A stretch of 64,000 bases of DNA from Streptomyces agglomeratus (GCF_001746415.1 NZ_MEHJ01000001.1:3245001-3309000), one strand, 5' to 3'; numbered from the stretch's first letter, positions 16,846 to 24,160 are shown. Notes: generated by a model from the letters alone, not told the origin. Made by a program: numbers and translations.

Positions 16846-18093
16846 TCAGAGACCGTACCGCTCTCGGTAGAAAGCGAATCGGCCAGCCAGCGCACTTCGG
16901 GAAATCCCGAATTCCGCCGGCCGGAAAGGGACGCAGCGATTCGCCGCCCGCGCCGTACGTGCCGCGAGCGCGGCCACGTTGCCTTCGACCACCGGCACCT
17001 GCTCCACACCCATGAACGCCAGGACCCTGCGGACCTCTCCCTTCGGCGCGCCCACCAGATCCGCGTGGCGAACGTCGAGTATCCGGCCGCGCGGAACACC
17101 ACGGCGGGCGGCCTCCATGGCCGTCAGCCCGCGCTCGACACGGTCCGTCCATTCCCGTCCCGTCTCCAGCGGATCGCTGCGGGCACTGCCCAGTCCGCGC
17201 AGCGCGTGGCTGATTCCCGCGGTGGCGGTCACCGTGCGCAGCGGGTCGTGGTGGACCACGATCACGCGCGCGTTCGGGTAGACCTCGAACAGGTTCCCCA
17301 GGTGCCCGGCGTGGAAGGGGTCGCGCAGTAGTGGGGCCGGCCCGGGAATCCGGTGGCACAGCGCCTGGAGCTGCTCGCGGTGGAAGTGGTACGCCTCCGT
17401 CATGGAGCCGTCCATGAGCCGGTCGGCGTATCCGGGCACCCGCCAGGACAGCGCGAACGTCAGGCTCTGGAAGGCGTTGCCCAGCAGCCAGGAGCAGCCG
17501 CCGGGGCGCGTCGCCGCGCGCAGCAGTCCGGCGGGCCGGCCGTGCAGCGCGCGGGCGCCGGCTTCCGCCTCCGCCCGCCCGCGCCCGATCAGGGCGCGGA
17601 ACTCGCGCGGACCGGCCGCCCGGGCGACCGGTTCCGCCAGCTCCCACAAGGTGGGGGCGTCCACGGCGGGGTGCTCGGCCAGCAGGTTGTGCAGCAGCCC
17701 CGCGCCGCTGCCCGGCAGTCCGGTGACGAAGACCGGCGCCGGCTCGATGTGCGCTATCGCGGGTACGGCGCTGCGCAGCATGCGCAGCTGCACCGGCCGG
17801 GTGAGCGCCGTGCGCAGCCGCTGGGCGACGGTGGCCGCTCCCCCGGTGGTCAGCGCGGCCTCCGAGTTCAGCGATTCGACGAGGCGTTCCAGCTCGGGCA
17901 GGAACCGCACCGAGCAGCCGCCGGGGGCGCGCCGCGCGTCGGCCAGCAGCGCCTCCAGGTCGAGGGTCGCGCGCCCGGAAGGCCCGGCGAGCACCCCCGT
18001 CACCGTGCCGGCGACGTGATCGCCGGGTCCGCGTGGTGCGTACGACGACGCTCCGGAGCTCCGCGCCTGACGGTCATCGCTGTACATGGCCAT
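16846..18093 (-). CDS. sulfotransferase-family protein
   Basis: About 415 residues. PAPS-dependent sulfotransferases transfer sulfate to hydroxyls or amines. The 5'-phosphate loop region reads VFVTGLPGSGAGLLHNLLAE, where family members usually have RTGTT in place of GSGAG. The second motif reads VIVVHHDPLRTV, with His where Arg is usual. Other segments, such as PLLRDPFHAGHLGNLFEVYPNARV, fit the family. Several starts are close together (18093, 18087 and a GTG just upstream). It has a long 5' region carrying ARE D, so it is probably a GBL-controlled gene. The substrate is unknown. Confidence 0.75.
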   Translation of the reverse strand: MAMYSDDRQARSSGASSYAPRGPGDHVAGTVTGVLAGPSGRATLDLEALLADARRAPGGCSVRFLPELERLVESLNSEAALTTGGAATVAQRLRTALTRPVQLRMLRSAVPAIAHIEPAPVFVTGLPGSGAGLLHNLLAEHPAVDAPTLWELAEPVARAAGPREFRALIGRGRAEAEAGARALHGRPAGLLRAATRPGGCSWLLGNAFQSLTFALSWRVPGYADRLMDGSMTEAYHFHREQLQALCHRIPGPAPLLRDPFHAGHLGNLFEVYPNARVIVVHHDPLRTVTATAGISHALRGLGSARSDPLETGREWTDRVERGLTAMEAARRGVPRGRILDVRHADLVGAPKGEVRRVLAFMGVEQVPVVEGNVAALAARTARAANRCVPFRPAEFGISRSALAGRFAFYRERYGL

Positions 18094-18244
18094 CCCCACC
18101 CCGCTCGTCGCCACAGTAGAACCCCCCGCCGCTCGGTCCAGCTCTCCGGCGGTGTGGCCGCCAAAGACTCGGTGGGCAGTCAGCGGGGAGCCGCGGACCG
18201 TGCAGCGCACGGGCCCACGCCCCCTCGTGACTACCCACCAGGAG

Positions 18245-18276
18245 ACTATACCGGACGTCCGGTTTTTTTCTACCCC
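18245..18276. promoter_or_regulatory. ARE D upstream of the sulfotransferase gene
   Basis: A perfect 14-bp palindrome ACCGGACGTCCGGT (18250-18263) runs into TTTTTTCTACCCC, the same right half as AREs A and C. It is 150-180 bp upstream of the sulfotransferase start and just past the MarR 2 stop. Confidence 0.65.
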
Positions 18277-18285
18277 TTGAAGGCT

Positions 18286-18666
18286 TCAGTGGACCGGTCG
18301 AACGGCCGCGAGAGCCGCCCCCACCTCCTTCTCGAAGGTGCCGGTCGCTTCGTCGACCGCCGCGAGACCCGCCTCGGTGAGCCCGGCGTAGGTGGCGCGC
18401 CGGTCGTGGTCCCCGATGCGCCGCCGCACCAGACCCGAGTCCTCCAGCCGGTTCAGCAGCCTGCTCACCGTCGACTGCGTCAGCCCCACCGCCTCGGACA
18501 GCTCCTGCACACGCAGCACCTGTCCCTCCGTCTCCTTCAGCGCCGACAGGGCGAAGAAGCCGGAGAGACAGATGCCGTGGCGGCGCAGCATCGCCTTGTC
18601 TACGGCGTGACCGACCCGGCCGGTCAGCACGATCAGGTCACGCCAGTGGGCGGCCTCGCTCAGCAT
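18286..18666 (-). CDS. MarR-family regulator 2
   Basis: 126-residue MarR protein, paralogous to the one at 16296-16739. The HTH reads VQELSEAVGLTQSTVSRLLNRLE and the wing RRIGDHDRRATYAGLT. ATG 18666 lies inside the end of the DsbA-like gene (7-base overlap), so the two are translationally coupled and this regulator is made together with that redox protein. MarR proteins of this size often respond to phenolic ligands or thiol oxidation; no conserved cysteine pair is seen here. Confidence 0.83.
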   Translation of the reverse strand: MLSEAAHWRDLIVLTGRVGHAVDKAMLRRHGICLSGFFALSALKETEGQVLRVQELSEAVGLTQSTVSRLLNRLEDSGLVRRRIGDHDRRATYAGLTEAGLAAVDEATGTFEKEVGAALAAVRPVH

Positions 18667-19352
18667 CCGTCGATTCCGCAGGTGGCCCCCCAGTCGGCGG
18701 GCGCCCCTCCGGCCTCGGCGGCCGCTCCCTCGGCCGCGGTGTTCTCCGCCATCGCGGCCTCGGCCTGGGCGGCGTCGATCGCCTTGCGGAGCTGGGCGGG
18801 GTGCGGGACTCCCTCGATGCGGTGGGTGCCGCCCACGATGATCGTGGGCACGCTCTGGATCAGGTTCTTCTCCGCCGTCGCCAGCGCGTCCTGGTGTGCC
18901 TGCCGGTAGGTGCCGTCCTCCAGGGCCCGGCGGAATTCCTCGGCCGGGAGGCCCAGTTCGGCGGCGATGCCGGTCAGTACGTCGATCCGGCCGATGTCCA
19001 GGCCCTCCTGGAAGAAGGCCCGCAGCACCCGGGGCGTGTACGCCGTACCCTTTCCGTGCTCCTTCGCGAACTGGTAGCCCTCGAAGGCCGTCCCGGTGTA
19101 CGGCTGCGGACAGACGTCCGGCAGCTTGATGTCCACCTTCATGCGGCGCGCCATCGGGTAGACCGCCCGCTTCCAGACGGTCTGGAGGTACTCGCCCTCC
19201 GGGTGCAGCGTCGGCACCGGGTGCGGGCGGAGCTCGAACGGCATCCACTCGATCTCGACATCCTCGCCCTCCACGGCCTTGAGCAGCGGTTCCTCCGCCA
19301 GCAGGCAGAACGGGCAGACGTAGTCGGACCAGACCTTGATGTTCACTGTCAT
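18660..19352 (-). CDS. DsbA/FrnE-like thioredoxin-fold oxidoreductase 1
   Basis: 230-residue cytoplasmic protein (no signal peptide) of the DSBA/FrnE family. The redox motif CPFC is at residues 13-16 in WSDYVCPFCLLAE, and the cis-proline segment is SVPTIIVGG. FEGYQFAKEHGKG is a family-typical block. The last 45 residues are an Ala/Glu-rich extension ending CGIDGC, which adds two cysteines. It is a close paralogue of 26568-27233. FrnE-like proteins act in thiol/disulfide chemistry or oxidative defence; their part in this cluster is unknown. Confidence 0.85.
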   Translation of the reverse strand: MTVNIKVWSDYVCPFCLLAEEPLLKAVEGEDVEIEWMPFELRPHPVPTLHPEGEYLQTVWKRAVYPMARRMKVDIKLPDVCPQPYTGTAFEGYQFAKEHGKGTAYTPRVLRAFFQEGLDIGRIDVLTGIAAELGLPAEEFRRALEDGTYRQAHQDALATAEKNLIQSVPTIIVGGTHRIEGVPHPAQLRKAIDAAQAEAAMAENTAAEGAAAEAGGAPADWGATCGIDGC

Positions 19353-19407
19353 GCGGTCGGCTCCTTCGGGCTCGGTACGGTGCGGGTGGGATCGGGACCG
19401 GGGTCGT

Positions 19408-19917
19408 TCAGTGGTGCAGTCGTACGCCGCGCCACTCGTCGAAGGGCCGCTCCGAGCCCTCCACAGGAAGCGCGGTGACCTTGAGGGGCCACTGCGTGGG
19501 GTCGGTGGCGAAGACGCGGTAGGAGTCGGCGTAGTCGAAGCCGGCCCGGGCGGCCATGTGCCGGTCCGCCGCGTACACGATGTGCTGTACGCCGAAGTGG
19601 AGCGCAGCCAGGTAGCACAGCGCGCAGGGCTCCCCGGAGGCGATCAGGGTGGACCCGGCGACGGCCCGCAGACCGTGCTGCTTCGCCGCCGCGCGCAGGG
19701 CCACGATCTCCGCGTGGGCGGTCGCGTCGCGGTCCTCGCTCACGGTGTTGACCCCGGTGCCGAGCAGCTCGCCCCGGCGTCCGACCACGAGGCCGGTGAA
19801 GGGGATGCCGCCACGGGCCACGTGCTCGGAGGAGAGCCGGACGGCCTGGTGCACGTACTCGACAAGCCGCGGGTCGGCGTCGGAGAGCGACGCGGAGGCG
19901 GAGGGGGGAGTGGTCAT
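19408..19917 (-). CDS. nucleoside-deaminase-like zinc hydrolase
   Basis: 169-residue member of the cytidine/deoxycytidylate deaminase superfamily, nearest in look to guanine/nucleoside deaminases. The zinc site is complete: ATAHAEIVAL (His and proton-shuttling Glu) and SGEPCALCYLAAL (two Cys). The C-terminal AGFDYADSYRVF block is shared with guanine-deaminase-like proteins. ATG 19917 overlaps the PPTase stop as ATGA. In this cluster it may act on an amino-heterocycle or amidine rather than a nucleobase, but that is open. Confidence 0.85.
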   Translation of the reverse strand: MTTPPSASASLSDADPRLVEYVHQAVRLSSEHVARGGIPFTGLVVGRRGELLGTGVNTVSEDRDATAHAEIVALRAAAKQHGLRAVAGSTLIASGEPCALCYLAALHFGVQHIVYAADRHMAARAGFDYADSYRVFATDPTQWPLKVTALPVEGSERPFDEWRGVRLHH

Positions 19918-20609
19918 CGGGTCGGCTCCTTGCCGGTTGTGGGGTGGTGACTGAGGACCACGGAGGTGAGGACCTCCGTGGCGGTGAAGGCGTAACGGCC
20001 CTGCACCCTCAGGCCGCTCAACGGCCCCGGGGCGAGGACGCGGGCCCAGAAGCGGCCCGAGGTCAGCCGGGCGGCCGGGACGGTGACGGTCACGTCCTGG
20101 AAACCGAGCGGCACCCCGGTCAGCGGGTGGAGTGCCTTGTAGAGCGCTTCCTTGGCCGAGAAGACGAGGGTCGCCCGCTCCTCGGCCGGATACGGGTCCC
20201 GTTCGCACCGGTCGAGTTCCTCCGGCCGGCAGACCGCCCGGGCCATCACTTCCGTCACGGTGGTCCGCTGGGCGGCATCGAAGCCGATCCCGGCCGCCAG
20301 CGCGGCCGGGGCGACCGCCGCGGCGCAGTAGCGGCCACTGTGCGAGATGGAGCCAACGGCCCCTGACGGCCAGCGGACCCCGCCGCCGGGGGCCGGGAGG
20401 AGCAGCTCCGGCCGCAGCCCGATCCTCGCGAGCCCGGCGCGGGCACTGTGCCGGCCGGCCCGGAACTCCCGTATCCGCCGCGGTACGGCGCCTGCCAGGT
20501 GCTGCTCCTCGGCGACGGGGAGCGGCTGCTCCCACATGGCGGCCGCCGCCTCGGTGAAGACCACCCCGCGCGGAAAGAGCGAGCGCCCCGTACGGACCGC
20601 CGCGCACAC
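19914..20609 (-). CDS. 4'-phosphopantetheinyl transferase (EntD/Sfp superfamily)
   Basis: About 231 residues. It would activate the ACP at 24161-24439 by attaching phosphopantetheine to its serine. Family marks are GSISHSGRYCAAAVAP and FSAKEALYKALHPLTG. In the metal-binding GxDxE motif the glutamate is missing (GIGFDAAQR), which is unusual. The start is uncertain because the upstream junction is a 27-bp tandem repeat offering GTG 20609 or GTG 20636; 20609 matches family length. It is coupled to the deaminase downstream. Confidence 0.8.
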   Translation of the reverse strand: MCAAVRTGRSLFPRGVVFTEAAAAMWEQPLPVAEEQHLAGAVPRRIREFRAGRHSARAGLARIGLRPELLLPAPGGGVRWPSGAVGSISHSGRYCAAAVAPAALAAGIGFDAAQRTTVTEVMARAVCRPEELDRCERDPYPAEERATLVFSAKEALYKALHPLTGVPLGFQDVTVTVPAARLTSGRFWARVLAPGPLSGLRVQGRYAFTATEVLTSVVLSHHPTTGKEPTR

Positions 20610-20678
20610 GCCCGGTGTCAGCCCCGCCGCGCCCACGCCCGGTGTCAGCCCCGCCGCGCCCGCGCCCGGTGTCAGCCC
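20608..20678. repeat. 27-bp tandem repeats at the PPTase start
   Basis: Two full units (20608-20634, 20635-20661) and a 17-bp partial (20662-20678). Read on the minus strand, each holds CTGACACCGGGC. The partial copy contains the real stop codon of the 72-residue upstream gene, so the duplication spans a stop/start junction. Confidence 0.85.
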
Positions 20679-20890
20679 ACCGCGTGGAGGCGGCGCTCCG
20701 CCTGTTCTTCCGCCGTGCGGTAGTTCAGGAAGCCGTTCAGGGCCTCGGCTCTGCGCAGCGAGCCTTTGTGCAGCACCATTCCGTAGACGCACGTGTCGTC
20801 CTCCCGCCAACAGATCAGCGGTTCGGTGTAGCGACCGCCGTCCTGTGTCATGAACTGCGCGACGAAGCCGTCAGCCGGCAAGAGGGCCAT
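20672..20890 (-). CDS. small protein of unknown function
   Basis: 72 residues, starting MALLPADGFVAQFMTQDGG. The start overlaps the preceding racemase-fold gene by 20 bases and the stop lies in the repeat that precedes the PPTase gene, so it is embedded in the operon. The sequence looks folded (several aromatic and hydrophobic residues, C-terminal basic helix) but matches nothing I know. A start within the upstream gene and dense packing argue that it is real. Confidence 0.6.
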   Translation of the reverse strand: MALLPADGFVAQFMTQDGGRYTEPLICWREDDTCVYGMVLHKGSLRRAEALNGFLNYRTAEEQAERRLHAVG

Positions 20891-21680
20891 CAGTACTCCC
20901 GAAAAGTCGCCCGTACGAGGTGATTTCTCCGGCCGCCTCGGCGGCCCCGGCCAGGTGGAGCGCGTGCCAGAACAGCACCTGGTTGGCCGTGAGGACGGAG
21001 AAGCCGAGCTCCTCCTCCAGGCCCTTGATGACACCGACCGCGCGGATCCCGTTGCCCGCGACGAGCACCGCGTCCGGCTCGTAGGACGCCACCTCGGTGC
21101 GGATCCAGGCGGAGAGCGCCTCGGGGGTGATCTCCTTCTGGTTGCTCGGCAGTCCGCAGGGCCCGTGGTGCACGACGTGCAGCCCCTGGTCGGTGAAGTA
21201 CTTCGCGCCGAGCCCGGAGAGTTCGTCGTCGAACCACGGCGGGTTGACCAGCGCCAGGCGCTCCGCTCCTAGTGCGCGCGCCGCCGCGACGGCCGCCTTG
21301 GTGGTTCCGGTGATCGGGATGCCCCGCGTGCGCTCGGCAAGCCGGTCGTACAGCTCCTTCTCGCCGGCCACACCGACGACGTACGAGGAGCTGGTGAAGC
21401 CCATGGCGATCGAGTCGATGGGCGAGGCGGCGAGCAGTTCGGTGGCGATGTCCACGTGCGGCGGCTCGATGAACGCGTATACGGGCGAGTGCGGGATCTT
21501 GGGGTCCATCTCGCCGCCGGGGCGCATCGCCCCGAAGTGCAGGCGCGAGCCGTGGATGAAGACGTCCTCGGGGGCCATCGCCTGGAGCTCGGACTCGGGG
21601 CCGACGTCCGCGTGCGGGACGACGACGCCGACCCGGGCGCGGGCCCGCCAGCCGTCTGTGGGGGTGGTGACGTTGCTCAT
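20871..21680 (-). CDS. Asp/Glu racemase-fold protein without catalytic cysteines
   Basis: 269 residues resembling the maleate isomerase/arylmalonate decarboxylase branch of the Asp/Glu racemase superfamily: MGFTSSSYVVGVAG, ITGTTKAAVAAARALGAERL and DAVLVAGNGIRAVGVI. In family enzymes the first and third of these carry the two catalytic cysteines. Here they read SSS and GNG, so both thiols are absent. The only Cys nearby (HHGPCGLP) is elsewhere. The protein may bind a dicarboxylate-like ligand or use different chemistry. It lies in one tight operon with the small protein, PPTase and deaminase. Confidence 0.72.
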   Translation of the reverse strand: MSNVTTPTDGWRARARVGVVVPHADVGPESELQAMAPEDVFIHGSRLHFGAMRPGGEMDPKIPHSPVYAFIEPPHVDIATELLAASPIDSIAMGFTSSSYVVGVAGEKELYDRLAERTRGIPITGTTKAAVAAARALGAERLALVNPPWFDDELSGLGAKYFTDQGLHVVHHGPCGLPSNQKEITPEALSAWIRTEVASYEPDAVLVAGNGIRAVGVIKGLEEELGFSVLTANQVLFWHALHLAGAAEAAGEITSYGRLFGSTDGPLAG

Positions 21681-21717
21681 CGGTTCTCCAGGAGGAAGTC
21701 GGCGGGGAAGCGGGGGC

Positions 21718-22413
21718 TCAGGACGCCTCGGCGGCCAGCGAGCCGCCCGCCACCGTGCCGTCGCCGTGCACGAACTTCGGGTGCTTGGCCCGCATGTTCG
21801 TCATCACGTAGTCGTAGGGCAGGTCGTCGAACTCGCCGTGCATGCGCAGGAACTGCATGGCCTGCGAGGAGTCGCCCTCGTCCCCGTCGAACGGGTGGTA
21901 GAGGCTGTCGCCGGTGCCGTCGAACTCCAGCGGCGTCATCCCGTACAGCCGGCACAGCAGCTTGTTGAAGACGGGGGTGGCCTTCATCCAGCGGCCGTCG
22001 AGGAAGACCGACGTCAGGCCGTGGAAGAACACATCGCCGCCGATGTGCTGCTTGAGGCGGTCGGAGGCCAGGTGGTTGCGTACGTCGCCGTAGACGAGGC
22101 GGCTGGGTATGCCCACGGCGCGGACGGCGGCGGCGTACAGGATCGACTTGTGGAGACAGAAGCCCTGCCCGCCGACGGCTATGGAGCTGGCCCGCAGTCC
22201 TTCGCGGGACAGGTCCGCGTCGTACACCTCGTAGAAGACGTGGTCACGGACCGCGTAGTACAGCTCGACGGCCTTCTTGGCGGCCGGGGCGTCGCGGTCG
22301 GTGACCCAGCGGTCGACGAACTCCTGGATCTCCGGGGCGTCGTGGTCGAGGAAGTAGGTGGGTCGCAGCAGGTACTCGAAGGTGTCGGGGCTCTGCTCGG
22401 TGACGACGGTCAT
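21718..22413 (-). CDS. transglutaminase-like protein
   Basis: 231 residues with a transglutaminase-core fold. C86 sits in GQGFCLHKSILYAA, followed by the typical GIPSRLVYGDV, and H131 in FFHGLTSVFLDGRW. The usual third residue, Asp in a VDPT-like segment, is not evident (WMKATPVFN). Some members of this fold do not cross-link protein; AdmF of andrimid biosynthesis uses a thiol to transfer an acyl group from a carrier protein to an amine. With an ACP and AMP ligase nearby, an acyl-transfer role is a reasonable guess. No signal peptide. Confidence 0.75.
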   Translation of the reverse strand: MTVVTEQSPDTFEYLLRPTYFLDHDAPEIQEFVDRWVTDRDAPAAKKAVELYYAVRDHVFYEVYDADLSREGLRASSIAVGGQGFCLHKSILYAAAVRAVGIPSRLVYGDVRNHLASDRLKQHIGGDVFFHGLTSVFLDGRWMKATPVFNKLLCRLYGMTPLEFDGTGDSLYHPFDGDEGDSSQAMQFLRMHGEFDDLPYDYVMTNMRAKHPKFVHGDGTVAGGSLAAEAS

Positions 22414-22466
22414 GGCACGTCCCTCCAGGGACTCTCGTACGGGTGCGGGAAGTGATGCGGTGGAGA

Positions 22467-23606
22467 TCAGAGGCCGAGCATCGACGCGATGCGGTTGCGC
22501 TGGATCTCGGACGTACCGGAATAGATGGTTCCGGCGAGCGCGTTGCGCACGTCCTTCTCTATGCCGTGTTCGGTGAGGTAGCCGTAGCCGCCGAATATCT
22601 GGAGGGCGGTGAGGGCGGTGGCCTTGTTCGCCTCACTCACCGTGATCTTGGTGGCGGCGACGTCGATCGTGCTGTCCTTGTTGGCGACGACCTTCTCGGC
22701 CGTGTCGTAGAGCCACTTGCGGGCGGTCTCGACCGCGATCTTCATGTCGGCGATCTTGTGCGACACGCCCTGGAACTTGCCGATCGGCCGGCCGAACTGC
22801 TCCCGGCTCCTGGCGTACGCGACGACGCGCTCCAGCCGGTGCTGCATCTCGCCGAGGTTGATGGAGAAGGAGAAGAGGATCTCCCGCTTCATCACGTAGT
22901 CGAGGATGAGGAATCCGGCGCCCTCGGAGCCGAGCATGTTCGAGGCGGGGACCCGCAGCTCGTCGAAGAACACCTCGGCGAGCGGCGAGCTGTGCAGGCC
23001 CATCTTCCTGATGTTCGGCCCCACACTCAGGCCGGGGGTGTCGCGCTCCACGAGGAAGACGCTGATGCCCAGCGGGCTGCCCGCCTCGCCGGTGCGCACG
23101 TACAGCAGAAAGACATCGGCGATCGTGGCATTGGAAATGAACATCTTGGAGCCATTGATGACGTAGTCGTCACCGTCCTTGACCGCGACCGACTGGATGT
23201 TCGTCGCGTCCGAGCCGTGGTCCGGCTCGGTGATGGCATGTGCGCCGATCAGACTGCCGTCCAGGATCCGCGGCAGATAGCGGTCCTTGAGCGCCTTGGA
23301 GCCGAAGCGCTGGAGCGGGATGCCGGTGGAGACGATCTGGGTGGAGGCGGAGAAGTTGAGCCCGGCGTCACGCGAGTGGTAGCCGAGCCCCTCCAGCGCG
23401 TACATCGTGGTCGGCAGCGACTGGCCGCGGCCGCCCCACTCCTCACGGAAGGGCACGGCCAGCAGTCCGGACCGCTGGATGGTCTTCCACTTGTCGTACG
23501 GGAACTCCTCCTTCTCGTCCCACTCGATGTGCCCCTCGTTCAGCTCGTCCGCCAGGGGGACCATCAGGTCCCGGAACTCCCGCTGTTCAGCCGTCCACGT
23601 GATCAT
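22467..23606 (-). CDS. acyl-CoA dehydrogenase family flavoprotein (aminoacyl-ACP dehydrogenase candidate)
   Basis: 379-residue FAD enzyme with all family blocks: AITEPDHGSDATNI, KMFISNATIADVFLL, REQFGRPIGKFQGVSHKIADM, LQIFGGYGYLTEHGIEKDVR. The base position near the C-terminus reads YSGTSEIQ (S363), not YEGT as in short- and medium-chain enzymes. A glutamate instead stands at E242 in VMKREIL, where isovaleryl-CoA dehydrogenase and prolyl-carrier dehydrogenases (PigA, CloN3 type) have theirs. With the AMP ligase and ACP this suggests oxidation of an aminoacyl thioester on the ACP. A strong hairpin lies upstream, between this gene and the cupin gene. Confidence 0.85.
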   Translation of the reverse strand: MITWTAEQREFRDLMVPLADELNEGHIEWDEKEEFPYDKWKTIQRSGLLAVPFREEWGGRGQSLPTTMYALEGLGYHSRDAGLNFSASTQIVSTGIPLQRFGSKALKDRYLPRILDGSLIGAHAITEPDHGSDATNIQSVAVKDGDDYVINGSKMFISNATIADVFLLYVRTGEAGSPLGISVFLVERDTPGLSVGPNIRKMGLHSSPLAEVFFDELRVPASNMLGSEGAGFLILDYVMKREILFSFSINLGEMQHRLERVVAYARSREQFGRPIGKFQGVSHKIADMKIAVETARKWLYDTAEKVVANKDSTIDVAATKITVSEANKATALTALQIFGGYGYLTEHGIEKDVRNALAGTIYSGTSEIQRNRIASMLGL

Positions 23607-23640
23607 TTCGGTCCTTAGGAGATGAGGGTCGAAGGGGGAT

Positions 23641-23674
23641 GCGCCGGCCCGCTCGCCGTCGAGCGGGCCGGCGC
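23641..23674 (-). terminator. perfect 15-bp hairpin after the EctC-like gene
   Basis: Stem 23641-23655 with 23660-23674, loop CCGT. It lies between the EctC-like stop and the dehydrogenase start. No U tract follows, so it may attenuate or mark an operon boundary. Confidence 0.55.
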
Positions 23675-23721
23675 GGTGTTGGGGGAGGGGTGAAACGGAA
23701 ACGGAGTGGACAAGAACGGAC

Positions 23722-24096
23722 TCAGTAGCGTGAGTAACCGTCCGCGCTGAGCGAGTGGACCTCGTCGCCGCGCAGGGCGGGGGCGAAGGCGCACACGAGG
23801 CGGAAGTCCTCGTTCTCCGAGGCGATCAGCAGATGCGCGTCGTGTTCGTCGAGGGCGTACATCATTCCCTCCGATATCTCGATGCGCTCGCCCGCGACCG
23901 TCTCCACCGCGCCACTGCCGGAGATGCAGTAACAGGCCTCCAGGTGCTGCTGGTACTGGAGCTTGGAGACCGTGCCCTTGAACACGACGGTGTCCGTCAG
24001 GGAGTACCCCATGCCGTCGGCCTCGGTCAGGAAGCGCCGGCTCAGGCCGTTGCCCCACTCCACGTGCTTCACGTCGGACAGACCGCGAATGATCAT
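23722..24096 (-). CDS. ectoine-synthase-like cupin
   Basis: 124-residue cupin matching EctC along its whole length: MIIRGLSD start, DGMGYSLTDTVVFKGT, YQQHLEACYCISGSGAVET, GMMYALDEHDAHLL, VCAFAPALRGDEVH. The iron ligands of EctC correspond to E53, Y80 and H88, and the substrate-side E112 and H114 are kept. The conserved Trp before YxNHLEA is Gln47. No ectA or ectB is nearby, so it is unlikely to make ectoine. EctC closes a ring by water loss and can also form a cyclic amidine from glutamine. A similar cyclodehydration in this pathway is inferred. Confidence 0.82.
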   Translation of the reverse strand: MIIRGLSDVKHVEWGNGLSRRFLTEADGMGYSLTDTVVFKGTVSKLQYQQHLEACYCISGSGAVETVAGERIEISEGMMYALDEHDAHLLIASENEDFRLVCAFAPALRGDEVHSLSADGYSRY

Positions 24097-24160
24097 TTCT
24101 GTTCTCTCCTCAACGGGATCGCTGTCGATGGGTACGCGGAAAAAAGGGATGCGGTACGGC

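Noticed and set aside
23722..24096. complete ectoine (ectABC) locus
   Set aside because: No ectA (acetyltransferase) or ectB (diaminobutyrate aminotransferase) gene lies near the ectC-like gene.
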